This document shows, piece by piece, positions 16,904-24,708 of a stretch of 35,871 bases of DNA; position 1 is the first letter of the stretch; each line of letters begins with the position of its first letter. The translations under genes were made by a program, and so were the position numbers. Source of the DNA: Collinsella sp. (GTDB lineage: Bacteria; Actinomycetota; Coriobacteriia; Coriobacteriales; Coriobacteriaceae); the NCBI GenBank assembly GCA_031294825.1, contig JAUMPM010000054.1, positions 1 to 35,871 of the forward strand, written 5' to 3'. Under the pieces are notes generated by a model. The model searched no databases and was not told where the DNA came from. It was given only the letters and a program-made list of their open reading frames with translations.

Positions 16904-17098
16904 ATGGATGCAAAGGTGCTTGACGGTTGCGATCTTGCGACCGAGCTGGTGCGTGAGGTACGCGCCGATGCTGCCGAAGATCGGCTCTTTACGAATTGTG
17001 CCAACATGGACATGGCCGACCGCGTGATCTCGATCGTGGCGCTGGTATTTGGAGCGGTGTGCGTGTGTGCCCTGCTCGCGCACGTGCTGTTTGTCTAG
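16904..17098 (+). CDS. Small single-helix membrane protein beside kup
   Basis: A 64-residue protein with a soluble acidic N-terminal half (MDAKVLDGCDLATELVREV...) and one C-terminal membrane helix, about residues 40-63 (VISIVALVFGAVCVCALLAH). GGGAGG at 16892-16897 is a strong ribosome-binding site 6 bases before the ATG, and the gene lies 69 bases after kup in the same direction. Four cysteines are spread through it. It matches no family I recognise. Its position suggests an accessory or regulatory peptide for KUP or the following sensor kinase, by analogy with KdpF and other small transporter subunits; that role is inference. Confidence 0.7.
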   Translation: MDAKVLDGCDLATELVREVRADAAEDRLFTNCANMDMADRVISIVALVFGAVCVCALLAHVLFV

Positions 17099-17129
17099 CG
17101 ACCGCAGGCTGCAAAGGCTTTACACTTGG

Positions 17130-17187
17130 AACCACCACAAGGGAAACCACCACAAAGGTGCCTGTCCCTTGTGGTGGTTTTTGTTTT
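17130..17187 (+). terminator. Duplicated-arm hairpin terminator before the sensor kinase
   Basis: The right arm CCCTTGTGGTGGTT (17166-17179) can pair perfectly with AACCACCACAAGGG (17130-17143), or nearly perfectly with the second left arm at 17144-17158. A T-rich run follows. Two competing left arms give two alternative hairpins. It lies about 30 bases after the small membrane protein and 20 bases before the kinase gene, so it could terminate or attenuate readthrough. Confidence 0.65.
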
Positions 17188-17208
17188 TGAGAGAGGGGCG
17201 GGGCACTG

Positions 17209-18834
17209 ATGGACGTCCGTACGGACGGCGATATTGCCGATAGCTTTTGGTGGCGGCGCACAACGCTGACGCGCCGCACTCCTCTGTATGACGCCTGCGT
17301 ATCGGCGGGGCTGCTGGTCGCGGCGACGATTGTGGGCGCGCTGCTCGACCATCCGGGTCTCGCGCCGAGCATCATGATCGTCTATGTGTTCGCCGTTCAG
17401 CTGTGCGCATTCTTTACCTGGAGTCGCCTGTATTGCTTGCTGAGCTCGGCTGCCGCCGTGGCGCTCTACAACTTCTTGTTTGTCGACCCGCGCTACTCGC
17501 TGTCGCTTATCGACCGCGGCTATCCCGGCATGTTCTTCATCATGTTCGTGGTCTCGCTTGTGTCGAGCTCGATTGCGTTGGCTCTGCGCCGCGCCTTGGC
17601 ACAGGCTGCCGCCAGCGACCGCCGCACGCATATGGTGCTCGAGACCAACCGCATGCTGCAGCGGTGCGCCGACGAGCAGCAGATCGTTCACGCCATGGCA
17701 ACGCAGCTGGCGCGTCTTTCGGGCTGTCCGGTCGTGTGGTACAGCGCCGATGCCGAGGGCGATGACCTGCTGCCGCGTGCGACATACACGGCCGTGGGCG
17801 ATGCCGCGCCGGTGCACGAGCTGGCGCCGCAGATGCCGCCGCGGCTCTCGGCGTCCGCCTATGTGGGAACGCCGCTTGACGCCACGTTTGGCGGCTCGGC
17901 GTTCTACGGTATATACCTGACTGTGCGCTCGGGCGACGGCTTCGTGCGCTCGGGCGACCCCGCCTCGGTGGTGGGCGTGCTGGCTATCGTTGCCGAGCCC
18001 GACGTGCTGACGCACGAGGAGCGGACACTTGCCGATGCCATCGTGAGCGAAGGCGAGCTGGCACTCGATCGCGCCCGCGCCATGGAGGCCCGCGAGGAGG
18101 CGGCGGTGCTCGCCAAAAACGAGCAGCTGCGCGCCAACCTGCTGCGTTCCATCTCGCACGACCTGCGCACGCCGCTCACCAGTATTTCGGGCAATGCCGA
18201 TGTGCTGCTCGACCAGGGCTCGACCGGCACCGCCGTGCTCGACGCCCAGACGCGTCGCGGCCTGCTCCTGTCCATTCGCTCGGATGCGCAATGGCTCAAC
18301 GCTACCGTCGAGAACCTGCTCGCCATCACCAAGCTCGAGGGCGGCGGTATGCGCCTGTCGACTACGCTCGAGCTCATGGACGATATCGTCGAGGAGGCGC
18401 TGCGCCACGTGAACCCGGCCGTGCGCGAGCATGACCTTAAAGTGGTGGCGTGCGATGAGCCGGCGCTCGTCAATGTCGATGCGCGCCTGATGGTGCAGCT
18501 GGTGGTCAATCTGGTGAACAACGCCATCACCTATACGCCCGCAGGCTCGCATATCATGATCTCGATTAGTGTCGACGATGGACGCGTGGCGTGCTCGGTG
18601 GCCGATGACGGCCCGGGCATTGCGCCCGAGGACCGCGAGCGAATCTTTGAGTCGTTCTACACCGCCAACCACGGTCTTGCCGATAGCCATCGCAGCGTGG
18701 GTCTGGGACTTTCGCTCTGCCGCTCCATTGCGTTAGCGCATGGCGGTAGCATAGAGGTTGCCGCGGCGGACCCGCACGGCTCGGTCTTTACGATTGAGCT
18801 TCCCGTCGCTGACGTTTCGTTTGATAAGGAGTAG
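17209..18834 (+). CDS. KdpD-like sensor histidine kinase lacking the N-terminal sensor domain
   Basis: Membrane histidine kinase of 541 residues. Four hydrophobic helices between about 32 and 135 match the KdpD/DUF4118 membrane domain. A GAF-like region (about 155-285) follows, then the HisKA box SISHDLRTPLTSIS with the phospho-acceptor His near 317, the N box NLVNNAITY, the G1 box VADDGPGIAPEDRERIFESF and the G2 box GLGLSLCRSIALAHGG. E. coli KdpD (about 890 residues) begins with a Walker-containing KdpD domain and a universal-stress domain; both are absent here. The ATG is preceded by a GAGAGGGGCGGGG stretch. Its stop lies 4 bases before the regulator's GTG, so the pair is coupled. The signal is likely K+ limitation or turgor. 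Confidence 0.9.
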   Translation: MDVRTDGDIADSFWWRRTTLTRRTPLYDACVSAGLLVAATIVGALLDHPGLAPSIMIVYVFAVQLCAFFTWSRLYCLLSSAAAVALYNFLFVDPRYSLSLIDRGYPGMFFIMFVVSLVSSSIALALRRALAQAAASDRRTHMVLETNRMLQRCADEQQIVHAMATQLARLSGCPVVWYSADAEGDDLLPRATYTAVGDAAPVHELAPQMPPRLSASAYVGTPLDATFGGSAFYGIYLTVRSGDGFVRSGDPASVVGVLAIVAEPDVLTHEERTLADAIVSEGELALDRARAMEAREEAAVLAKNEQLRANLLRSISHDLRTPLTSISGNADVLLDQGSTGTAVLDAQTRRGLLLSIRSDAQWLNATVENLLAITKLEGGGMRLSTTLELMDDIVEEALRHVNPAVREHDLKVVACDEPALVNVDARLMVQLVVNLVNNAITYTPAGSHIMISISVDDGRVACSVADDGPGIAPEDRERIFESFYTANHGLADSHRSVGLGLSLCRSIALAHGGSIEVAAADPHGSVFTIELPVADVSFDKE

Positions 18835-18838
18835 CGCC

Positions 18839-19552
18839 GTGCCGAACTCTGCCGTAAAACCGCTCATCTTGGTCGTTGAGGACGATCCCGCTGTTCGCAA
18901 CCTTATCGTTGCCGCGCTCGAGGCGCACGGCTTGCGCCATATGGCCGTGGAGACCGCCCATGCCGCCATCGCCGCCGCCTCGTCGCAGGCACCGAGCATT
19001 GTGCTGCTCGATCTGGGCCTACCCGATATGGACGGCGTCAAGGTGGTGGAGTCGGTGCGCGCATGGTCGGGCATGCCGATCATTGTGGTCTCGGCGCGCA
19101 GCGAGGATGCGGACAAGATCCGTGCGCTCGATGCCGGCGCCGACGACTACCTGACCAAGCCGTTTTCGGTCGAGGAGCTGCTCGCGCGCATTCGCACGAC
19201 GCTCAGGCGCCTTTCGTATGCGCAAACGGGTGGCGTTGCCTCCGAGGGCTCGTTCGATACCGGTGAGCTGCATATCGATTTTGATGCCGGCATCGCCACG
19301 ATGGATGGCGAGGAGCTGCACCTAACGCCGATCGAGTACAAGCTCCTGTGCCTGCTGGCGCATAACGCCGACAAGGTGCTGACGCACCAGTTTATCCTCC
19401 ACGAGATTTGGGGCACGGCAACTAAGAGCGACCTGGCGAGCCTGCGTGTCTTTATGGGCACGTTGCGTAAGAAGATTGAGTCCGACCCCGCGCATCCGCG
19501 CTATATCCAAACGCATGTGGGTATCGGTTACCGACTGGTCACCCAAGGCTAG
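18839..19552 (+). CDS. KdpE-like response regulator (OmpR family)
   Basis: Partner of the upstream kinase, 237 residues. The receiver domain has acidic residues E14-D15-D16, the phospho-acceptor D58 in LLDLGLPDMDG, and K107 in DDYLTKPF. A winged-helix DNA-binding domain occupies about 140-237 (LTPIEYKLLCLLAHNADKV then GIGYRLV), with spacing as in KdpE. GTG 18839 was chosen because AAGGAG at 18826-18831 lies 7 bases upstream; a longer frame would overlap the kinase gene. In most bacteria KdpE activates kdpFABC, which is not in this window, so kup or a distant operon may be the target. Confidence 0.9.
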   Translation: MPNSAVKPLILVVEDDPAVRNLIVAALEAHGLRHMAVETAHAAIAAASSQAPSIVLLDLGLPDMDGVKVVESVRAWSGMPIIVVSARSEDADKIRALDAGADDYLTKPFSVEELLARIRTTLRRLSYAQTGGVASEGSFDTGELHIDFDAGIATMDGEELHLTPIEYKLLCLLAHNADKVLTHQFILHEIWGTATKSDLASLRVFMGTLRKKIESDPAHPRYIQTHVGIGYRLVTQG

Positions 19553-19576
19553 ATCGCCGGCCACCAGCCCAATATG

Positions 19577-19643
19577 AGTTGCGGTGAAATACGGTCTAAC
19601 TTTGCCTAATTCCAGGCAAAACAGTCCGTATTCCACCGCAACT
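19577..19643. terminator. Nested bidirectional terminator between the regulator and rlmKL
   Basis: Outer arms 19577-19597 and 19623-19643 pair over 21 positions with few mismatches (cores GTTGCGGTG and CACCGCAAC). An inner hairpin, TTTGCCT (19601-19607) with AGGCAAA (19614-19620), sits in the loop. It separates convergent genes, 25 bases after one stop and 4 bases before the other. The nested design resembles the repeats near 3218 and 11132. Confidence 0.65.
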
Positions 19644-19646
19644 TTG

Positions 19647-22214
19647 TTATTTGCCCTTGGGCTTGCTGGCGTAGAACTTCTTCTTTTTGGGCTTGCCGGC
19701 AGGAGAGGGTTTGCCGTTGCCGTGCGGCCCTCGGTCGCCGGCCTGCGCGTGCGCGGGTGCTGCCGCGCGAGGCTTGCGGGCCTCGGGGTTACGCAGCTCC
19801 TCGGTTCGCTCGGCAATTTCCTCGGCGCTAAAGCCGACCTCGGCCATGGCGTCCTCGATGGGCAGGCGGCGCACGATATAGCAATGATGCACCTTCTGGT
19901 TGCGCACGAAGTCCTCGGGGATGGTCTGCGCCGTAATGTCCTCCAGCACCACGCCCGCACGCGCGAGCTTGCGCGCCTCGGGGCGGAAGCCGCGCAGGTT
20001 GCAGCTAAAGATGGCGTGTCCGCCCTGTGTGAGCAGGCGCGACACGCCGGCCAAAAGCTCAACATGGTCGCGCTGGACATCCCAGGTGCGGCGGCCCATC
20101 TTGGACGAGTTCGAGAACGTGGGCGGGTCGACAAAGATCAGGTCCCAGCGGTTGCGTGTCTGGCGCTGGTCGCGAATCCAGGCGAGCACGTCGTCGCGCA
20201 CAAAGTGATGCTGCGGCCCAACAAAGCCGTTCTGGCGCATATTGCGCTCGGCCCAGTCCAGATAGGTGTTGGAGAGGTCGACCGTCACGGTCTCCTCGAC
20301 GCCGCCATCGGCCGCATAGCAGGTGGCAGTACCGGTGTAGGCAAACAGGTTGAGGAAGCGACGCGCCTGTTTGGCGTGCTCGCGCACTAGGTTGCGAGTG
20401 ACGCGGTGATCAAGGAAGATGCCCACATCCAGATAGTCGTCAAAGTTGACGGCAAAGGTAAGGTCGCCCTCTTCGATGAGCGGCAGACGGCGGCGTGCGA
20501 TATTGGCGCGCTCACCCGAGCCGCCCTTGCCGGCGCCCTGCTTGCCGTACTGCGAGCCGCCGCGCGAACGCATGCGGGCCTTGGCGTGCACGTGCTCGGC
20601 GGGAACATCCAGGATGCGCGGCGCGATGGCCAGAATGTCGAGCATGCGGGCCTGGGCCAGTGCGGGGTCGATGGTCTTGGGCGCGGCGTATTCGGCGATG
20701 ACGAGCCAGCGGCCCGGCGTCTGCGGGCAGCCCTCGTACAGATCGATGGCGGCGGAGTAATCGGGCAGGTCGGCATCGTAGACGCGGTAGCAGCTCACGC
20801 CCTCGCGATTGGCCCACTTGCGACGCAGGCGGGCGTTCTTGCGCAAGCGGTTGGCGAACTGCTCAGACTCGGGGATGAGTACGGGCAGCGGCTTGCCGTC
20901 GCCCAGGTCGAGCGTGGCGGCAGGCTCGGGCACGGGGGTGTCGGCGGCTTTGTCGTTGACTTCGTTGGCATCCGCAACCTCGGCCTCGGCATCCGCACTG
21001 GTCGAAGCCTCAAACGCCGCGGCGGCGTGGTCGAGCGAAGGCCAGGCTTCGACGGTCGCCTCCTCGTTATTGGGCATGACGGCGATCGAACGCTCGGGCT
21101 CGGCGTGGAGCGCGCGGGCCAGCAATCCGTCGCGGGTGAGCGCGGCGACCGGCGCCGCGGCAAGCTCGGGCGCGCGGCGCAGCTCACCGACCAGCGTCAT
21201 GGCGTCATGCATGAGCGAAAGCGGGGTCTCGGTGGTGTCTGCGACCACGGCGGCACCGGCGACGGCGCCCGCGTGGTCCAGTACGGTTGCGGACTTGGCG
21301 GCGCAAAAATCGACAAAGCGCTTGTAGCCGGTGCACTTGACCATGCGCTCAGCGGTCTTGCGGGCGGCGGGGTCAACATCCACGGCCACGATGCGTGCCT
21401 GGCGCTCGCGTGCCGCCGTCTCGCGCTCGCGTGCCTCGGTAAGCAACTGCTCCCACAGAGCGGCGTCGTGCAGCTGCCAGCCCTCAAAGCCCCAGCGCTC
21501 GCGTGCGGCGCCTGGGGCGCGGTCGGTCAGAATATTCACGGCCTCCAACAACAGACCGCCGCCGGCGCACGAGGCGTCGATCAGCGTAGGAAGGGCTTCG
21601 TCCTCGTAATCGTCGGCCGTTAGCTCGCGCTCGCACAGTGCGGTCCAGCCGACCTGCGCCAGCACTAGGGCGGCGTAGTCGGGGCGCAGCACGTGCGTAC
21701 CCTCGCCGGCGCAGGTCGCTGCGGGCGGCAGGCGTTTGAACAGCGGGTCGCCCGAAAGGTCCAGGCTGATACTCGCGCGGCGCTGGCGCAGCGAAAGCAG
21801 CAGGTGAACGTCGGGATCGGCGGCGTCGACATCGGCGCGACGGCCCGTGGTCTCGGCCAGGCGGTCGCACAGCGCGTCCTTGGCGCGCAGGGCCGAGAAG
21901 CGCGTGTTGCGCAGCTGCTCGGTCACGCCGCGGGCGGTAATGGCGATGGTGGCACCGGGGCGAACAATGCTCTCCCAGGCGATGTCGTAAACGCCGTCGT
22001 ACAGTTCATCGGCATCCTGCGCCTCAAAGCGCCCGAGCACCGCAAACACGCGGCTCGCTAGGCGCGACCACAGACAGGCGCGGTAGCCTTCTTCGAGCTC
22101 GCCCTCAAATGTAGCGCGGCCCTTCAGCCGGCGAACATGCGAAAGCCCGAGGCGTTTAAGCTCATCGGCGAGTGCGGACTCAAAGCCCTCGGGGCAGCTT
22201 GCGTAAAATTCCAT
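19647..22214 (-). CDS. rlmL: RlmKL-type bifunctional 23S rRNA methyltransferase
   Basis: Two-headed rRNA methyltransferase of 855 residues. In E. coli RlmKL the N-terminal half makes m2G2445 and the C-terminal half m7G2069. The THUMP-bearing start (MEFYASCPEGFESALADEL) and the TDRAPG...WGFEGW block mark the RlmL half (about 1-345). The RlmK half begins at FANRLRKNARLRRKW (about 446) and has FLNLFAYTGTATCYAA and the catalytic DPPTFSNSSKM. The RlmL half looks damaged: the SAM motif DPMCGSGT is DASCAGGG, and no NPPYG motif is present where it should be (ADTTETPLS). A low-complexity insert of about 90 residues joins the halves, and a basic tail ends in KPKGK, so it exceeds the 702 residues of E. 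coli. AGAGAGG precedes the ATG. Confidence 0.88.
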   Translation of the reverse strand: MEFYASCPEGFESALADELKRLGLSHVRRLKGRATFEGELEEGYRACLWSRLASRVFAVLGRFEAQDADELYDGVYDIAWESIVRPGATIAITARGVTEQLRNTRFSALRAKDALCDRLAETTGRRADVDAADPDVHLLLSLRQRRASISLDLSGDPLFKRLPPAATCAGEGTHVLRPDYAALVLAQVGWTALCERELTADDYEDEALPTLIDASCAGGGLLLEAVNILTDRAPGAARERWGFEGWQLHDAALWEQLLTEARERETAARERQARIVAVDVDPAARKTAERMVKCTGYKRFVDFCAAKSATVLDHAGAVAGAAVVADTTETPLSLMHDAMTLVGELRRAPELAAAPVAALTRDGLLARALHAEPERSIAVMPNNEEATVEAWPSLDHAAAAFEASTSADAEAEVADANEVNDKAADTPVPEPAATLDLGDGKPLPVLIPESEQFANRLRKNARLRRKWANREGVSCYRVYDADLPDYSAAIDLYEGCPQTPGRWLVIAEYAAPKTIDPALAQARMLDILAIAPRILDVPAEHVHAKARMRSRGGSQYGKQGAGKGGSGERANIARRRLPLIEEGDLTFAVNFDDYLDVGIFLDHRVTRNLVREHAKQARRFLNLFAYTGTATCYAADGGVEETVTVDLSNTYLDWAERNMRQNGFVGPQHHFVRDDVLAWIRDQRQTRNRWDLIFVDPPTFSNSSKMGRRTWDVQRDHVELLAGVSRLLTQGGHAIFSCNLRGFRPEARKLARAGVVLEDITAQTIPEDFVRNQKVHHCYIVRRLPIEDAMAEVGFSAEEIAERTEELRNPEARKPRAAAPAHAQAGDRGPHGNGKPSPAGKPKKKKFYASKPKGK

Positions 22215-22465
22215 GGGTGACCTCTCTGGTTGCGTCGCTCCATTATATGATGGATACTTCGTTTACTCTCGCCCCCGAAAGGAACCCATATGATTGATGC
22301 GTGCTCCTTGATTCCCATTTTCATTGCAACAGCCTCAGGACTCGGGGCCTCGCACAGGCTCCCGCCGCCTTACAGAACTGAAAGCTGGGCGTAGGGCAAA
22401 TCCATGGCACGTGACCTGCGATTGCTCGGCCATAGATGGCGTAATCGAGGCCAAGGGAGGGCATC
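22215..22465. other. Intergenic region between rlmKL and a small membrane gene
   Basis: Holds the leftward start region of rlmKL. One possible rightward mini-gene at 22290-22394 (34 codons, AAAGGA shortly before the ATG) would encode a peptide beginning MIDACSLIPIFIATASG. It has no recognisable homologue, and I list it here rather than as a gene. No RNA gene or strong hairpin was seen. Confidence 0.35.
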
Positions 22466-22615
22466 ATGTGCGAGGGAAACGAGAGCTGGTTCTGGCACGC
22501 GAACGACATGGTGGTGGCGGGCGACATGAACCTCGTGGTCAGCGTCCTGTGGGTCGCGCTCATCGTAGGCATCGGCGTCGCGACGATGGCCACGCTCTGG
22601 ATCGTCACGAGGTAG
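22466..22615 (+). CDS. Small membrane protein, 49 residues
   Basis: A short open frame with a strong ribosome-binding site, AAGGGAGG at 22453-22460, 5 bases before the ATG. The product begins MCEGNESWFWHANDMVVAGD, an acidic Trp-rich segment, and continues into one predicted membrane helix (about residues 22-46, LVVSVLWVALIVGIGVATMA) ending in WIVTR. The stop TAG is at 22613-22615. It faces the end of the HAD phosphatase gene 52 bases away. I do not recognise a family. The amphipathic start followed by a helix would suit a regulatory membrane peptide or the toxin of a small toxin system, neither of which is shown. Confidence 0.55.
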   Translation: MCEGNESWFWHANDMVVAGDMNLVVSVLWVALIVGIGVATMATLWIVTR

Positions 22616-22667
22616 CGCGCCACGAACGGATGACGAGGCACGCGGCGCATGCCACGCTGGCGGAACC

Positions 22668-23495
22668 CTAGCCTCGCTGCTGGACAATCTGTTCGATGAG
22701 CTTCGCGACGGAGTCCTCGGCTGCGTCCCCGATCAGGTGATGGGCCGCGGCCTTCGCCTCTGGCATCGCGCCCGCGACTGCGTAGGAGTTCGGCACCTTT
22801 TCGAGGAGCGTCACGTCGTTTTCCGAGTCTCCGATAAAAGCGACCTCGTCCAGCGTGACCCCAAGGCTGCCGAGAAGCGCGTCGAGTCCGTTTACCTTGC
22901 TCCAGCCAGCCGGAACAACATCGAGGAAGAATGGGACGGGCGAGGGGAAATCAAGCTCTGGGCAGGCTTCCTTGCATCGACTCCGAACGACTTCCGTCGG
23001 GGCGGAGCTGACGTTGACGAAGATGCCGGCGGTGATGACGTCACGGTTCGTGGGCACGTCTCCGAGCGCCATGTCTCTTCCGGAGTCCTTAACGATTTCC
23101 AGGGCGAATTCGTCGCCAGGCTCGACGGCGCAGAGGAACTGCTCGCAGCGTTTGCCTGTCTCATCGACATCGGCGACTAGCCAGAGTGACGTCCCCGCGT
23201 AGGGGCGTACGGCGCTATCGAGCTTGACGAGGGCCTCCGTCGAGAGCGTCTTTTTGAACACGAGTTCGCCGCTGGAGAAGACCTTCTTTCCGTTGGCCAT
23301 GATGCCGGTCGAGAAACAGCGCGCGTCGCCGTCAAAGGCATCGGCCAGGTCGGCGTAGTCGCGGCCGCTTGCGGGGCCGAACGCGATGCCCGCATCAAGC
23401 GCCGAAAGAATCGCGCTGTGCGTGCGCTCCGATACGACCCTTGAGCCAAACGGCAGCAGGGTCCCGTCCATGTCTGCGAGGATGAGCTTTATCAA
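22668..23495 (-). CDS. HAD-superfamily (Cof/IIB-type) phosphatase
   Basis: Sugar-phosphate phosphatase-like protein of 275 residues. The nucleophile motif DMDGTLL (D8 and D10) lies at the very start, SGRD provides motif II, a Lys in SKVNGLDALL motif III, and GDSENDVTLL motif IV, with a large C2-type cap between. These are hallmarks of the Cof/YkrA group that hydrolyses phosphorylated sugars or cofactors. The start is a TTG preceded by GGGAGGA. It lies 49 bases after the RpiR regulator on the same strand, so the two are probably co-transcribed. In this setting it may dephosphorylate a sugar phosphate of the adjacent PTS pathway, limiting its toxicity; that is inference. Confidence 0.85.
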   Translation of the reverse strand: MIKLILADMDGTLLPFGSRVVSERTHSAILSALDAGIAFGPASGRDYADLADAFDGDARCFSTGIMANGKKVFSSGELVFKKTLSTEALVKLDSAVRPYAGTSLWLVADVDETGKRCEQFLCAVEPGDEFALEIVKDSGRDMALGDVPTNRDVITAGIFVNVSSAPTEVVRSRCKEACPELDFPSPVPFFLDVVPAGWSKVNGLDALLGSLGVTLDEVAFIGDSENDVTLLEKVPNSYAVAGAMPEAKAAAHHLIGDAAEDSVAKLIEQIVQQRG

Positions 23496-23544
23496 GGGGT
23501 CCTCCCGTTTCGGTCTGGGCGTCGGTGCGCCGGTGTGCGTCGTC

Positions 23545-24408
23545 CTAGCTGTATTGCCTGTCTCCCAAGAGATTCTTCGAGATGATCCTGTTAAACTCTA
23601 CCGGGTCATCCCAGCAAGAGGTCAGGAAGAGGAACAGCAGCTCGATGACGAAGTTGATCGAGCTGTGCGAGAAGGCGACCTCGGTTCCGGTGATGGCCTG
23701 ATCTCGCGAGATGGCTCGGATGATATACGTGGCACGCTTCGCGAGCGGCGTATCTGGGTTGTCTGTGATCATGATGATGGGGGTGTTCGAATCCTCGGCA
23801 GAGTCGAATATGTTGACGAGGCGCTTCGAGTATCCGGACGTCGAAATGACGAGCAGGATGTCATTCTCCTTGAGGCTGGTTGCGGCGGAGACCATGGCAT
23901 CGGTGGTACTGGGGCAAAACGCCCTGACTCCAACCTGTGAGAGCTTGAACGCCGCGTTTACGCCCATGCTAATCGAGTTGCCGACGCCCGCAATCAGGAC
24001 GAGGTTGGCGTTGTGGAGCAGATTGACGACTGCCGAAAAGTCATCGGAGTCAATGAGCGAGGCGGTTTGGGAGAGCTCCTTGACCTTGTGAGACAGGACG
24101 TACTTAATGGAGCCCTCGACGTCGTCCAGAGTAACCTTGCCGCCCGTGGCCTTTTCCTCGCCGGAGGCCCTGCTGATGGATATGCCGAGCGCCAGACGCA
24201 TGTCCGAATAGGTTCGGTAGTCAAGCGTCCTTGCGAACCTCGAAACAGACGCCGGTGACGTACCGGTTCCTGCGGCGAGTTCGCGGACGGTCATCGTTGC
24301 GACGTCCGACGGGTGGTCGAGCACATACGTTGCGATTGCCTTCTCCGAGGGGGATAGGCTGTTCATGACCGCGCAGATGTGGCTGAGCACATCCCCTGTC
24401 TTATCCAT
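23545..24408 (-). CDS. MurR/RpiR-family transcriptional regulator
   Basis: Phosphosugar-sensing repressor or activator of 287 residues. The N-terminal HTH_6 domain (about 1-77) contains ELAAGTGTSPASVSRFARTL, the recognition helix-turn-helix. The SIS sugar-isomerase-fold domain spans about 125-260, with GVGNSISMGVNAAFKL and VISTSGYSKRLVNIFDSA carrying the Ser residues that bind phosphosugars. AAGGAG lies 6 bases before the ATG. It is divergent from the MFS-aldolase-PTS operon across 300 bases that contain perfect palindromes, so it very likely controls the island in response to a phosphorylated pathway intermediate. Confidence 0.9.
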   Translation of the reverse strand: MDKTGDVLSHICAVMNSLSPSEKAIATYVLDHPSDVATMTVRELAAGTGTSPASVSRFARTLDYRTYSDMRLALGISISRASGEEKATGGKVTLDDVEGSIKYVLSHKVKELSQTASLIDSDDFSAVVNLLHNANLVLIAGVGNSISMGVNAAFKLSQVGVRAFCPSTTDAMVSAATSLKENDILLVISTSGYSKRLVNIFDSAEDSNTPIIMITDNPDTPLAKRATYIIRAISRDQAITGTEVAFSHSSINFVIELLFLFLTSCWDDPVEFNRIISKNLLGDRQYS

Positions 24409-24480
24409 GGTTACTCCTTGGCCCTAGTTTGCTTCGTATCTTAGGTCAAGAGAGGTGAAAATAAAGCAAAATGTTTCATA

Positions 24481-24505
24481 AGCGGTGAAATAGCGTTTCA
24501 CCGCT
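24481..24505. promoter_or_regulatory. Palindromic operator candidate 1 (RpiR control region)
   Basis: AGCGGTGAAA (24481-24490) and TTTCACCGCT (24496-24505) are perfect 10-base arms around TAGCG. The site lies 73 bases upstream of the leftward regulator gene. Its GTGAAA/TTTCAC core reappears downstream. RpiR-type dimers bind inverted repeats of this size, so autoregulation is plausible. Confidence 0.6.
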
Positions 24506-24512
24506 GATTTCC

Positions 24513-24526
24513 TACCGTTCACGGTA
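24513..24526. promoter_or_regulatory. Short palindrome in the divergent promoter region
   Basis: TACCGT and ACGGTA are perfect 6-base arms around TC. It sits 7 bases from operator candidate 1 and may belong to the same regulatory site. Confidence 0.35.
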
Positions 24527-24577
24527 AATCGGTGCTTCCCCGGCGCAATCTCATCTTGAGCTGCTATCTTATGAGCC

Positions 24578-24645
24578 GTGAAACAACGGCACGAAAACGA
24601 TGAAACAACAGAACATTGTTCCAACGCCTCACAACTTTGTTTCAC
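24578..24645. promoter_or_regulatory. Paired GTGAAACAA half-sites before the MFS gene
   Basis: GTGAAACAA (24578-24586) and its reverse complement TTGTTTCAC (24637-24645) flank another direct half-site, ATGAAACAAC (24600-24609). They share the GTGAAA core with operator candidate 1 and sit 64-130 bases before the permease ATG, suiting a second operator for looping or repression of the rightward operon. Confidence 0.45.
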
Positions 24646-24708
24646 GCTAGATGGCGAATCACTTCGAAGCCCAGACAGGCACCCGGCGAGCAAGAAGGGA
24701 GAAGCACG

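Noticed and set aside
15536..17083. Long open frame opposite kup
   Set aside because: Shadow of the KUP coding strand; no ribosome-binding site or family resemblance.
22290..22394. 34-codon open frame with a ribosome-binding-like AAAGGA
   Set aside because: Too short, with no helix or domain and a weak site; kept only as a remark in the intergenic entry.
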